DNA of 12,891 nucleotides. Origin: Dehalococcoidia bacterium. Its GTDB lineage: Bacteria > Chloroflexota > Dehalococcoidia > SM23-28-2. Below the pieces are notes generated by a model. That model was not told the DNA's origin, searched no databases, and was given only the letters and a program-made list of their open reading frames with translations. Location of the stretch: the NCBI GenBank assembly GCA_022866185.1, contig JALHUG010000114.1, positions 1 to 12,891 on the forward strand. Direction: 5' to 3'. This document shows positions 1 through 6,680 of the stretch, in pieces (position 1 is the stretch's first letter; the number at the start of each line of letters is the position of its first letter). The translations under genes were made by a program, and so were the position numbers.

Positions 1-543
1 GGCGATGAACACAGGGATGCAGTTGACGAAGGCGCAGCCCGCCGTCAGCACCTGCTCCACGTACCATTTGGTGGCCTCCTCGGCGCCGACAGGAAGATAG
101 TTCAAGACCACATGAGTCTCGGTATCCTTCAGGATCTTCACGATGTCGTCGGTGGAGCCGGGAGCCTTCTGGATTATCTGCGAGAGGTATTTGCCCAGAC
201 CGTCGTGGGTCATGCCTCGATGGACGGGCACTTTCAGGCGAGGGACATCGCAGAACTTGTAGGTGTTGTTGGGAGGGGTGAAGATGGCTTCGCTGAGGTC
301 TTTGCGCACCTTGTTGGCATCGATATCGAAGGCGGCCACGAAGTTGATGTCGCTCACGTGGTAGCCACCCAGGTTGACGTGCATCAGCCCCGGTATGGAC
401 TGGTTGTCCTCGGCAGTGCGATAGTAGTGGACACCCTGGACCAGGGACGAGGCACAGTTACCCACGCCGATGATGGCAACGTTGATCTTACCCAAGGCCC
501 CTGAGGCCTCCTTTCTACGGCGTTGCTGCTGCCCTTTGGCCAT
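1..543 (-). CDS. ino1: Myo-inositol-1-phosphate synthase, N-terminal part (cut by window edge)
   Basis: The enzyme converts glucose 6-phosphate to inositol 1-phosphate using NAD, the first step of inositol and inositol-lipid synthesis in the cytosol. I read 181 residues from the ATG at 543 with no stop, so the C-terminal half lies beyond base 1. A Rossmann nucleotide-binding stretch, VAIIGVGNCASSLVQG, is at residues 22-37. Further family blocks are GYHVSDINFVAAFDID (60-75) and NYLPVGAEEATKWYVEQVL (148-166), typical of the actinobacterial/chloroflexal branch. The first 18 residues are a basic, Gln/Arg-rich tail before the core fold. No convincing Shine-Dalgarno sequence precedes the ATG. The predicted transcript start lies only about 10-12 nt upstream, so translation may be nearly leaderless. 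The identification rests on these motifs and is firm; the full length cannot be judged. Confidence 0.93.
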   Translation of the reverse strand, partial: MAKGQQQRRRKEASGALGKINVAIIGVGNCASSLVQGVHYYRTAEDNQSIPGLMHVNLGGYHVSDINFVAAFDIDANKVRKDLSEAIFTPPNNTYKFCDVPRLKVPVHRGMTHDGLGKYLSQIIQKAPGSTDDIVKILKDTETHVVLNYLPVGAEEATKWYVEQVLTAGCAFVNCIPVFIA

Positions 544-560
544 GGTTCGCTCGCGGATGC

Positions 561-589
561 ATTGTAGCGCTTCTCACCCAGGGGGACAA
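561..589 (-). promoter_or_regulatory. Sigma70-type promoter of ino1
   Basis: On the minus strand, a -35 TTGTCC (584-589) is followed after 17 bp by a -10 TACAAT (561-566). The -10 ends 17 nt before the ino1 ATG, predicting a leader of about ten bases. This is a sequence match only; no transcript start is known. Confidence 0.6.
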
Positions 590-596
590 GTCGCGC

Positions 597-625
597 TTGC
601 CAACCCCCGCGCCTGCGGCTAGAAT
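597..625 (+). promoter_or_regulatory. Sigma70-type promoter of the PHP-domain gene
   Basis: A -35 TTGCCA (597-602) and a -10 TAGAAT (620-625) are separated by 17 bp; each box differs from consensus at one position. It lies back to back with the ino1 promoter, the two -35 boxes being only 7 bp apart. A Shine-Dalgarno GGAGG (647-651) sits 6 nt before the ATG at 658 and supports that start. Confidence 0.6.
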
Positions 626-657
626 GAGGCGGCCAAGTCTGGAAATGGAGGTCGGCC

Positions 658-1971
658 ATGCGCAAGCGGGTGGGAGAAGTTCCTTTGCTGTTCTTGGTCG
701 GTGCGGTCGCGCTGGGCCTGGTGGCTTTCGCCTGGGCTATAGAGGCGGGCTCCTCTGAGGCGCAGCAAGGGGTCTTGCACAACTGCCCTCAGGCGGGCAA
801 GTGGGCCCTAGCGGTGTGGGATGGCGCTGACGGCACCGACGCTGAACAGGCTTTCGCCACCTGTGAGGGGGTAAGTGTGGCTGCCGCCTACAGCATCGAC
901 CCCGGCACACAGCAATGGTCGCGGTGGTTCGCGGGGCGGCCGGAGCCGGACATGAGCAACCTGCGGACGCTGGACAACATGCAGGGCGTGATGGCGCTCG
1001 GCTCCCTGGGCGCACCAACGCCGTCGGTCCCTGGCCTGTCCCTGTTCTGGGGGGACTTGCACGGCCACACGAGCTACAGTGACGCAGAAGGCCTGCCATC
1101 CGAGTACTTCGCCAAGTGTCGAGAGAACGGCGTGGACTTCTGCGCCCTAACCGATCATGCAGAGCAGCTCAATGCCGCCGAATGGGAAGACATCCAAGAG
1201 CAAGCGGACGCGTCGCTGGAGGAGGGCGCGTTTGTTTCCTTTGCCGGCTTTGAGTGGAGTTCGCTGGTGTACGGCCACAAAGTTGCCTACTTTCCTGACC
1301 GCATTCCCGGTCCTTGCAAGAACAACGATCCCGAGTGCGATAGCCCCGAGAAGCTATACCAGTTCTTGGCGGAGAATGATGGGCTTTCGCACGCCGCACA
1401 CCCATGCGGGGCACCGCCGGCCGGGACCGACTGGACCCGGTTCGACGCCACGTACCAGCCGAACATGGAGTATTGTGGGGACGACCGACCGTTTGCATTG
1501 GGCTATAGGGTCGGGCTTCTGGACGCCAGTGACACTCACACGGTGAACCCTGGCGGTGGAAACCTCACGGCGTGCTGGGCAGAAAGTCTGACAAGGAAAG
1601 GCATCCTGGATGCTCTCAGGAACCGGAGGTGCTACGCTGTATACACGCTAGGCGGGCCAGGGAGCTTCCGCCCAACCGTCGATTTCACGGTAGATGGGCA
1701 GCCCATGGGGAGCGAATTCAGTCGTCCAGCCAACTCAGAGGTGACGGCTACCGTTTCCGTCACGGGACAGGTTCAGGTTGAGGACGTAGAGTTGGTGATG
1801 AACGGCGTTGTGATAGGTGCCTCTGACTGCGAGGGCGGTTGCACCTACTCATTGGCGATCTCGGTCAGCGAGGATTCCTATGTTTACCCCCGACTGCTAG
1901 CCCGGAGCGCTCCCGACCAACCTCTGCAGCAATTGGCCTGGGTCAGCCCAGTCTGGGTCAATGTGGAGTGA
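658..1971 (+). CDS. Exported PHP-family metallohydrolase (CehA/McbA, DUF3604-like) with an N-terminal two-Cys module
   Basis: A 437-residue protein with a hydrophobic signal or anchor helix (about residues 9-29), so it probably works outside the membrane. Residues 42-117 form a small module starting CPQAGKW (C43) with a second Cys at 69. The same module occurs twice in the large propeller protein at 10382. A PHP catalytic domain follows (about 128-330): GDLHGHTSYSDA with H135 and H137, TDHAE (D166, H167), GFEW (E199), SHAAHP (H245, H248) and DASDTH (D292, H294). These are the usual metal ligands of this superfamily. The tail (about 337-437) looks like a beta-sandwich and has a Cys pair at 391/395. 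The reaction is probably phosphoester or related hydrolysis, but the substrate is unknown. Several extra cysteines fit an oxidising, extracytoplasmic location. Confidence 0.82.
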   Translation: MRKRVGEVPLLFLVGAVALGLVAFAWAIEAGSSEAQQGVLHNCPQAGKWALAVWDGADGTDAEQAFATCEGVSVAAAYSIDPGTQQWSRWFAGRPEPDMSNLRTLDNMQGVMALGSLGAPTPSVPGLSLFWGDLHGHTSYSDAEGLPSEYFAKCRENGVDFCALTDHAEQLNAAEWEDIQEQADASLEEGAFVSFAGFEWSSLVYGHKVAYFPDRIPGPCKNNDPECDSPEKLYQFLAENDGLSHAAHPCGAPPAGTDWTRFDATYQPNMEYCGDDRPFALGYRVGLLDASDTHTVNPGGGNLTACWAESLTRKGILDALRNRRCYAVYTLGGPGSFRPTVDFTVDGQPMGSEFSRPANSEVTATVSVTGQVQVEDVELVMNGVVIGASDCEGGCTYSLAISVSEDSYVYPRLLARSAPDQPLQQLAWVSPVWVNVE

Positions 1972-2106
1972 GCGCGCTAGGCGATGCTGAAACCGCCCGC
2001 CAGGTCGGACGTCGCCCGCCCGCGGAGCTGGCCAGCGGTTCCGCCTTTCCGCCGGGGGCTCGAGGGCAGACATCCCCCTTGGTTCGGCTGCTAGGAGGCA
2101 CCCGCC
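1972..2106. other. Intergenic region between the two PHP genes
   Basis: These 135 bp hold a strong ribosome binding site at the right end and a short palindrome, GCTGGCCAGC. I see no promoter boxes and no hairpin with a T-run, so read-through from the upstream gene is plausible. Confidence 0.4.
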
Positions 2107-2784
2107 ATGGTATACGATTTCCACACCCATACGACCCTCAGCGATGGCTCCCTGTCGCCCATGGAGCTCATTCGGCGGGCCTGTGTGGCCGGCTATCAGG
2201 CGGTGGGCCTCGCCGACCACGGCGCCTTGGGCAGCCTTCCTCGCTTCGCCCAGGAGCTTTCTCAGGACTGCGCCCTGGCTCGCGACCGCTGGGGGATCAT
2301 GGCTCTTCCGGGGGTGGAGCTGACCCACGTGCCAGCAGCGGCAGTGGCCGAGGTGGCGCGAGCCGCCAAGGAGGTTGGGCTGTGGCTGGTGATCGTCCAC
2401 GGGGAAACGATTTCGGAGCCTGTGGAGGAGGGGACAAACCTGGCCGCTGTGAGCTGCGGCGACGTGGACATACTGGCTCACCCGGGCCTGATCACCCTGG
2501 AGGAGGCGGAGCTGGCCGCCCGCAATGGCGTCTTCCTGGAGCTATCGGCCAGGCCTGCTCATTCGGCGGCTAACGGGCAGGTGGCCAAAATGGCCCGCCT
2601 GGCCGGCGCCAAGCTCATCGTGAACTCCGATAGCCATGAACTCGATTTCCTCAGCGAGGAGCAGGCGCGGCGGATAGCACTGGCTGCCGGGCTGGAGGAG
2701 AAGGATCTGGAGGAAGTGCTGCGGATAAACCCGCAGCTCCTTCTGGAAAGAATCCTGGCGGGGAGGACTCAGCCCCCTCGCTAG
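2107..2784 (+). CDS. Small PHP-domain phosphoesterase (histidinol-phosphatase-like)
   Basis: A 225-residue single-domain protein with the full PHP ligand set: DFHTHTTLSDG (H6, H8, D13), ADHG (D37, H38), PGVELTH (E71), VHGE (H99), DILAHPG (H125) and NSDSHE (D175, H177). There is no signal peptide, so it is cytosolic. Known PHP proteins of this size are metal-dependent phosphatases or nucleases acting on small phosphoesters. The histidine-pathway HisK assignment is possible, but no his gene is nearby and I do not claim it. The start is fixed by AGGAGG (2093-2098) 8 nt before the ATG. It lies 135 bp downstream of the exported PHP protein on the same strand and may be co-transcribed with it. The two share only the metal-site motifs and do not look like recent duplicates. 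Confidence 0.82.
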   Translation: MVYDFHTHTTLSDGSLSPMELIRRACVAGYQAVGLADHGALGSLPRFAQELSQDCALARDRWGIMALPGVELTHVPAAAVAEVARAAKEVGLWLVIVHGETISEPVEEGTNLAAVSCGDVDILAHPGLITLEEAELAARNGVFLELSARPAHSAANGQVAKMARLAGAKLIVNSDSHELDFLSEEQARRIALAAGLEEKDLEEVLRINPQLLLERILAGRTQPPR

Positions 2785-2803
2785 GGCTGGAGCTACACTG
2801 CCT

Positions 2804-2853
2804 GAGCGGGGTAAAGCTCACTAGCCCCACCCCGCTCTCGCTATCGTGGGGCT
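2804..2853. terminator. Two overlapping hairpins between convergent genes
   Basis: Hairpin A has a perfect 9-bp stem, GAGCGGGGT (2804-2812) with ACCCCGCTC (2829-2837), and a 16-nt loop. Hairpin B has an 8-bp stem, AGCCCCAC (2823-2830) with GTGGGGCT (2846-2853), and a 15-nt loop. They share bases 2829-2830, so both cannot form fully. There is no clear T-run on either side. The position between a plus-strand gene ending at 2784 and a minus-strand gene ending at 2885 suggests bidirectional termination or 3'-end protection, but this is inference. Confidence 0.4.
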
Positions 2854-2884
2854 CTCTGTATCTGGGGAGGCAGAGGCGAAGGCT

Positions 2885-3028
2885 CTAGGCCTTGCCTATG
2901 CGATACATCGGGGTGCCGCAGTTGGGGCAGGTGCCCTTGGTAGCCGGTCGTCCATTCTTCAGGGTCACCTGTTGAGGGTTGCGCATCTCCCTCTTCGCCC
3001 GGCACTTAAGGCAGTAAGCAATTGCCAT
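2885..3028 (-). CDS. DUF5679-type zinc-ribbon miniprotein
   Basis: A 47-residue protein read from the ATG at 3028 to TAG at 2885-2887. Two Cys-x2-Cys knuckles, C6/C9 in YCLKC and C34/C37 in CPNC, flank a basic middle containing KNGRPATKGTCP (25-35 region). This is the pattern of the DUF5679 family, common in Chloroflexota and Actinomycetota, where it is thought to bind one zinc. Its function is unknown; a role in RNA or ribosome biology is only suggested by its position beside truB. GGAGGT (3036-3041 on the complement) lies 7 nt before the ATG and a promoter precedes it, which supports a real, separately expressed gene. Confidence 0.85.
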   Translation of the reverse strand: MAIAYCLKCRAKREMRNPQQVTLKNGRPATKGTCPNCGTPMYRIGKA

Positions 3029-3088
3029 GTCTCCTACCTCCCTCTAGAGGTGCCATCCTGGGCACCTCCATATCTATTCTTTTCGACA

Positions 3089-3116
3089 AGCATACTTATT
3101 TTCCTACGGATGTCAA
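3089..3116 (-). promoter_or_regulatory. Promoter of the DUF5679 gene
   Basis: On the minus strand, a perfect -35 TTGACA (3111-3116) and a -10 TATGCT (3089-3094) are 16 bp apart, in the AT-richer gap just after the truB stop. The predicted leader is about 55 nt. The miniprotein can thus be made independently of the nusA operon. Confidence 0.55.
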
Positions 3117-3142
3117 GAGGGAGAGGCCAAAAAGTAGGAAGT

Positions 3143-4075
3143 TCACGCTTTTTGCGCTCTTTCTGCGGTCGCAAAGACCTTCGCAGGCCGCCAAAGAAGG
3201 GCGGCGGCGTCATAGCGGAGGATGGCCATTAGCTGTTCCCGCGGCGAGTAGGCCCGGCAGAGCTGGCCGTTCTCTACCGCTTGCGCCGGCGCTGGTTCGA
3301 GGGAGTCGGCGGCCAAGCATTGGCCAAAGCGCACGGCCCTTTCCTGCGGCTCGCTCAGGGTCACGGCTGGCCAGGAGGAGAGGGCCGCATCGGCAGGATG
3401 GAGCAGGCTCTGCCAACGGCCCTCCCGAAAGGCGGCCTCCAGCTCTGCCAGGCTGCAGGCGTTCTCCAGAGTGAAAGGGCCCACCCGCAGGCGGGCCAGG
3501 GTTGCCAGGTGAGCCCCACAGCCCAATTGCTGCCCCAGATCGTGGGCCAGGGCGCGGATATACGTTCCCTTGCCGCATTCTACCTCGATGGTGGCCAGCG
3601 GCGACTGGAAGGCCAGGAGCTGAAGGCGATGGATGGTCACTCGCCTGGCTTGGCGTTCCACATGCCTATGGGCGCGGGCATAGCGATAGAGGGGCTCGCC
3701 GTTGTACTTGAGGGCGCTGAACATGGGTGGCACCTGGTCGATATCGCCCACGAAGGCGGTCAGGGCCTCCTCCACCTGCTGGCGGCTGATGTTCGAGGGG
3801 TCGGCTTGGTCTACGGGTGTGCCCGTAGCGTCGAGGGTGTCGGTGGTGATGCCCAGGCGCACTTCCGCCCGATAGACCTTGGTGGCCGCCATCATATACT
3901 CGACGAGGCGGGTGGCATGGCCCAGACATACCACAAGGACGCCGGTGGCGGCGGGGTCCAGGGTGCCGGCGTGGCCCACGCGGCGCACACCCGATAGGCG
4001 TCGCACCAGCGATACGACCCGAAAGGATGTCCAGCCGGTGGGCTTGTCGATGTTGAAGATGCCGGAGATGTCCAA
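3143..4075 (-). CDS. truB: tRNA pseudouridine(55) synthase TruB
   Basis: Isomerises U55 of the T-psi-C loop of tRNAs to pseudouridine. The 310-residue protein has FNIDKPTGWTS (7-17), the catalytic block GHAGTLDPAATGVL with Asp40 as the nucleophile, the KVYRAEVRLG motif (66-75), PPMFSALKYNGEPLYRYAR (115-133) and CGKGTYIRALAHDLG (about 167-181). The last 70 or so residues resemble the C-terminal RNA-binding (PUA-like) part. The start is TTG at 4075. No in-frame ATG fits, and it lies 3 nt after the rbfA stop, so translation is probably coupled to rbfA. The weak start codon and lack of a strong Shine-Dalgarno suggest lower expression than upstream genes. It is the last gene of the nusA-infB cluster. 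Confidence 0.95.
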   Translation of the reverse strand: MDISGIFNIDKPTGWTSFRVVSLVRRLSGVRRVGHAGTLDPAATGVLVVCLGHATRLVEYMMAATKVYRAEVRLGITTDTLDATGTPVDQADPSNISRQQVEEALTAFVGDIDQVPPMFSALKYNGEPLYRYARAHRHVERQARRVTIHRLQLLAFQSPLATIEVECGKGTYIRALAHDLGQQLGCGAHLATLARLRVGPFTLENACSLAELEAAFREGRWQSLLHPADAALSSWPAVTLSEPQERAVRFGQCLAADSLEPAPAQAVENGQLCRAYSPREQLMAILRYDAAALLWRPAKVFATAERAQKA

Positions 4076-4078
4076 GGT

Positions 4079-4435
4079 CTAGGGACTGTCCGTATCGTCG
4101 GCTATCTGCTTCAAGAGGTCAAAGACGCGCGACCCTTGCTCCAGGGAGTCATCGCGCCGGAAGGAGAGCTCCGGGATGCGCCGCACGGCAACGCGGCTGT
4201 TTAGCTCCCGCCGCAGAAAGTGCGCTGCCGCTGTCAACCCCTTCAGTGTGGAGGCCTTCTCCTCATCGCTGCCCATGACGCTCACGTAGACGCTGGCATG
4301 GCGCAGATCGGGGCTGATCACCACGTGCGTAATGCTGACCAATCCAGCCAGTCGGGGGTCTTTGACCTGTCGCAGCAGTAGTTCGCTAAGTTCCTGTTGA
4401 AGGAGACCGGCCAGGCGTTGTAAGCGTCGGCTCAT
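4079..4435 (-). CDS. rbfA: 30S ribosome-binding factor RbfA
   Basis: A 118-residue single-KH-fold protein that binds immature 30S subunits and aids 16S rRNA 5'-end maturation. The family pattern is clear: an N-terminal helix with LQQELSELLLRQVKDPRL (12-29), then ITHVVISPDLRHASVYVSVMG (35-55 region), a helix ending HFLRRELNSRVAVRRIPEL, and the closing FRRDDSLEQGSRVFDLLKQI. The length is normal. The ATG at 4435 is preceded only by a weak GGGGATG-like site. It sits between infB (88 nt upstream) and truB (3 nt downstream), the canonical bacterial order. Confidence 0.95.
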   Translation of the reverse strand: MSRRLQRLAGLLQQELSELLLRQVKDPRLAGLVSITHVVISPDLRHASVYVSVMGSDEEKASTLKGLTAAAHFLRRELNSRVAVRRIPELSFRRDDSLEQGSRVFDLLKQIADDTDSP

Positions 4436-4455
4436 GGTGCATCATCCCCGGTCCG

Positions 4456-4494
4456 CCGCCACCGGCGGGGAACTGGTCCGCCTCTGGCAGAGGC
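4456..4494. other. Small GC-rich hairpins in the infB-rbfA gap
   Basis: Within the 88-nt gap are CCGCC/GGCGG (4456-4460 with 4464-4468, 3-nt loop) and GCCTCT/AGAGGC (4480-4485 with 4489-4494, 3-nt loop). No T-run follows on the minus strand. They could be RNA-processing sites or could trim expression of the distal genes; they may also have no function. Confidence 0.3.
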
Positions 4495-4523
4495 AGGCTT
4501 TGCCTAAGGGGCTGTGGGAGAAG

Positions 4524-6308
4524 CTAGCTCTTGCGCTGGCGGCTGTACAGCTCGATGACGTCGTTTTCCTGGAAATCCTGGAAGCCCTCGAGGCCCACGC
4601 CACACTCGTAGCCAGCCTGTACCTCCTTTGCGTCCTCCTTGAAGCGACGCAGGCTGGATACGTGGGAGGTGTGGATCACCTTGTCCTGGCGAAGCAGGCG
4701 GGCGGAGGCGCTCCTGGTGACGACGCCGTCGCGCACGTAGCAGCCGGCGATCCTGCTGCTTTGCACCTTGAACACCTGGCGCACCTCGGCGTGGCCTTCT
4801 ACCACCTCTACGTAGACCGGCTCCAGCATGCCCTGCATGGCCTTGGTTACGTCGTCGATGAGTTCGTAGATAATCTCGTAATAGCGGATATCCACCCCCT
4901 CGGTTTCGGCCAGGCGGCGGGCGCCGGTGTTGGGGCGAGAGCTGAAGCCGACGACGATGCCATTGGAGGCCAAGGCCAGCATGACGTCCGATTCGGTGAT
5001 AATGCCTGTGGCGGCGTGGATGATGTTCACCTTCACCTGCTCTTCGCGCAGCCGTTCCAGGCCGGAGCGCACGGCGTCCAGGGTTCCCTGAACATCGGCC
5101 TTGAGGACGATGCTCACGTGCTTGACCTTGCCGGCGCTGTTCTCGCCATAAATGGGTTCCAGGGTGACGGCCCGATGGGGGTGGACAGTGGCGGCCTCTC
5201 TCTGGCGCTGGCGCTCCGTCACGATGGTACGCGCTAGCTGCTCGTCTTTGACCACGGTGAAGGTATCGCCAGCGTGAGGGACGGCGCTCAGGCCCATCAC
5301 TTTCACCGGCGTCGAGGGGCCCGCTGTCTTCAGTCGCTGGCCCCACTCGTTGAACATGGCCTTCACCTTGCCGCAGGTTTCGTCAGCCACGATCATGTCG
5401 CCCAGGTGGAGGGTGCCGGCCTGTACCAGCATAGTGGCCATGGGGCCACGAGTGCTGTCCATCTCGGCCTCGATGGCGGTGCCTACGGCTGGCCGCTGGG
5501 GGTTAGCCTTCAGCTCCTGCACCTCGGCCAGAAGGAGGATATTCTCCAGCAGATCCCCAAGGCCCTCCTGGGTCTTGGCAGAGACAGGAACGCAGATTAC
5601 ATCGCCGCCCCACTCCTCGATGATCAGGCCATGCTCGGAGAGTTGCTGCTTGACCCTATCGAGGTTGGCACTCTCTAGATCCATCTTGTTGACAGCGACG
5701 ACGATGGGTACTCCTGCCGCCTTGGCGTGATCGATGGCCTCCACCGTCTGAGGCATTACGCCATCGTCGGCGGCGATCACCAGGACGGCGATATCGGTGA
5801 CCTGGGCGCCGCGTGCCCGCATGGCGGTGAAGGCCTCGTGTCCGGGCGTATCGATGAAGGTGATGCGCTGGCCATGCACTTCCACCTGATAGGCGCCAAT
5901 GTGCTGGGTGATGCCACCCACCTCGCCGGCGGCGACATTGGTCTTGCGGATGGCGTCCAGGAGCTTGGTCTTGCCGTGATCGACGTGGCCCATGATGGTG
6001 ACCACCGCCGCGCGGGGCTGGAGAAGGCTGGCGTCCTCCTCCTCGATGAGAGCTCGTTCCACTGTATCCGCGGCGGTGGCCTGCTCTTCGGTTTGGAAGC
6101 CCATATTGCGGGCGACTACGGCGGCTGCCTCGTAATCGATAACTTGATTGATGGCGGCCATAACCCCATTCTTTATGAGCGCTTTGATGACCCCCACGGG
6201 GGAGGTGCCCACCAGTTCGGCCAACTGGCGCACGGTGAGGGTGGAAGGGATGATCAGCAGACGGTCGTCCACGGGCTTTGCTTCTGGCGCTGCCTGGTCC
6301 GCTGCCAC
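4524..6308 (-). CDS. infB: Translation initiation factor IF-2
   Basis: The GTPase that delivers initiator tRNA to the 30S subunit and promotes subunit joining. It has 594 residues with a short N-terminal region, like compact IF-2 forms. An IF2-N-like helical domain is at about 21-73. The G domain has G1 GHVDHGKT (107-114), G3 DTPGHE (153-158), G4 NKMD (207-210) and G5 SAK (243-245). Domains II, III and IV follow; the C-terminal domain binds fMet-tRNA. The start is GTG at 6308, the first possible start in frame after the rnpM stop, with AAAGGA 7 nt upstream. An ATG that overlaps the rnpM stop lies 37 nt upstream in another frame and opens an 11-codon mini-ORF (see separate entry). Identity is certain; the exact start is less so. 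Confidence 0.96.
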   Translation of the reverse strand: MAADQAAPEAKPVDDRLLIIPSTLTVRQLAELVGTSPVGVIKALIKNGVMAAINQVIDYEAAAVVARNMGFQTEEQATAADTVERALIEEEDASLLQPRAAVVTIMGHVDHGKTKLLDAIRKTNVAAGEVGGITQHIGAYQVEVHGQRITFIDTPGHEAFTAMRARGAQVTDIAVLVIAADDGVMPQTVEAIDHAKAAGVPIVVAVNKMDLESANLDRVKQQLSEHGLIIEEWGGDVICVPVSAKTQEGLGDLLENILLLAEVQELKANPQRPAVGTAIEAEMDSTRGPMATMLVQAGTLHLGDMIVADETCGKVKAMFNEWGQRLKTAGPSTPVKVMGLSAVPHAGDTFTVVKDEQLARTIVTERQRQREAATVHPHRAVTLEPIYGENSAGKVKHVSIVLKADVQGTLDAVRSGLERLREEQVKVNIIHAATGIITESDVMLALASNGIVVGFSSRPNTGARRLAETEGVDIRYYEIIYELIDDVTKAMQGMLEPVYVEVVEGHAEVRQVFKVQSSRIAGCYVRDGVVTRSASARLLRQDKVIHTSHVSSLRRFKEDAKEVQAGYECGVGLEGFQDFQENDVIELYSRQRKS

Positions 6309-6309
6309 C

Positions 6310-6345
6310 TTAGCGTCCTTTGATGGTCTTAGCGTCGCTTGTCAT
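6310..6345 (-). other. 11-codon minicistron between rnpM and infB, or a displaced infB start
   Basis: An ATG at 6345 overlaps the rnpM TGA as ATGA and reads MTSDAKTIKGR to a TAA at 6310-6312, leaving one base before the infB GTG. Two readings are possible. It may be a coupling mini-ORF that hands ribosomes to infB. Alternatively it is the true infB N-terminus broken by a single extra base: removing the T of the TAA joins the peptide directly to the IF-2 frame as KGRKVAADQ. The sequence alone cannot decide. Confidence 0.4.
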
Positions 6346-6680
6346 GTCTTCTCACCGTTACCTAACCCCCCTTCGCCTGGGATGGCGAGTGAGTGAGCAT
6401 ATTCGAGGAGGGCCTCCTTATCCTGTGGAGTGAGCTTGGCCTTGAGGGCGTGGTCCAGCCGCTCTTTCTTCAAAGCTAACTGCCAGCACTGCTGGGCCTG
6501 ACAGAGATAGGCTCCCCGGCCGGACTTCTTGCCAGTGGGGTCCACCTCTACCGTCCCCTGGGGCGTGCGCACGATGCGCACCAGTTCTCGCTTGCCCGTA
6601 GTGTGGCGACAGGCCACGCAGGTGCGCTGAGGGATATGGCGAGGCCTGGGCTTGTTGACTACTTTGGCCGTCGTACTCAT
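6342..6680 (-). CDS. rnpM: RNase P modulator RnpM (YlxR, DUF448)
   Basis: A small RNA-binding protein of 112 residues, formerly YlxR; family members in Bacillota bind RNase P RNA and modulate its activity. The diagnostic features are IPQRTCVACRHTTGKREL (16-33) and the RIVRTP...VDPTGKKSGRGAYLC block (35-60). Four cysteines (C21, C24, C60, C65) are placed as in family members. The C-terminal 30 residues, rich in Lys and then Gly, are more variable. The ATG overlaps the nusA TGA (ATGA), so translation is coupled to nusA. ylxQ (an L7Ae-like gene), which often follows it, is absent here. Confidence 0.92.
   Translation of the reverse strand: MSTTAKVVNKPRPRHIPQRTCVACRHTTGKRELVRIVRTPQGTVEVDPTGKKSGRGAYLCQAQQCWQLALKKERLDHALKAKLTPQDKEALLEYAHSLAIPGEGGLGNGEKT

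Noticed and set aside
112..504. Plus-strand open frame opposite the inositol-phosphate synthase
   Set aside because: The minus-strand frame gives clear Ino1 motifs. This one is an antisense reading with no family pattern and no ribosome binding site.
4434..5237. 267-codon plus-strand open frame, His/Gly/Leu-rich
   Set aside because: Lies opposite infB, whose GTPase motifs are unmistakable. It is a high-GC antisense artefact.
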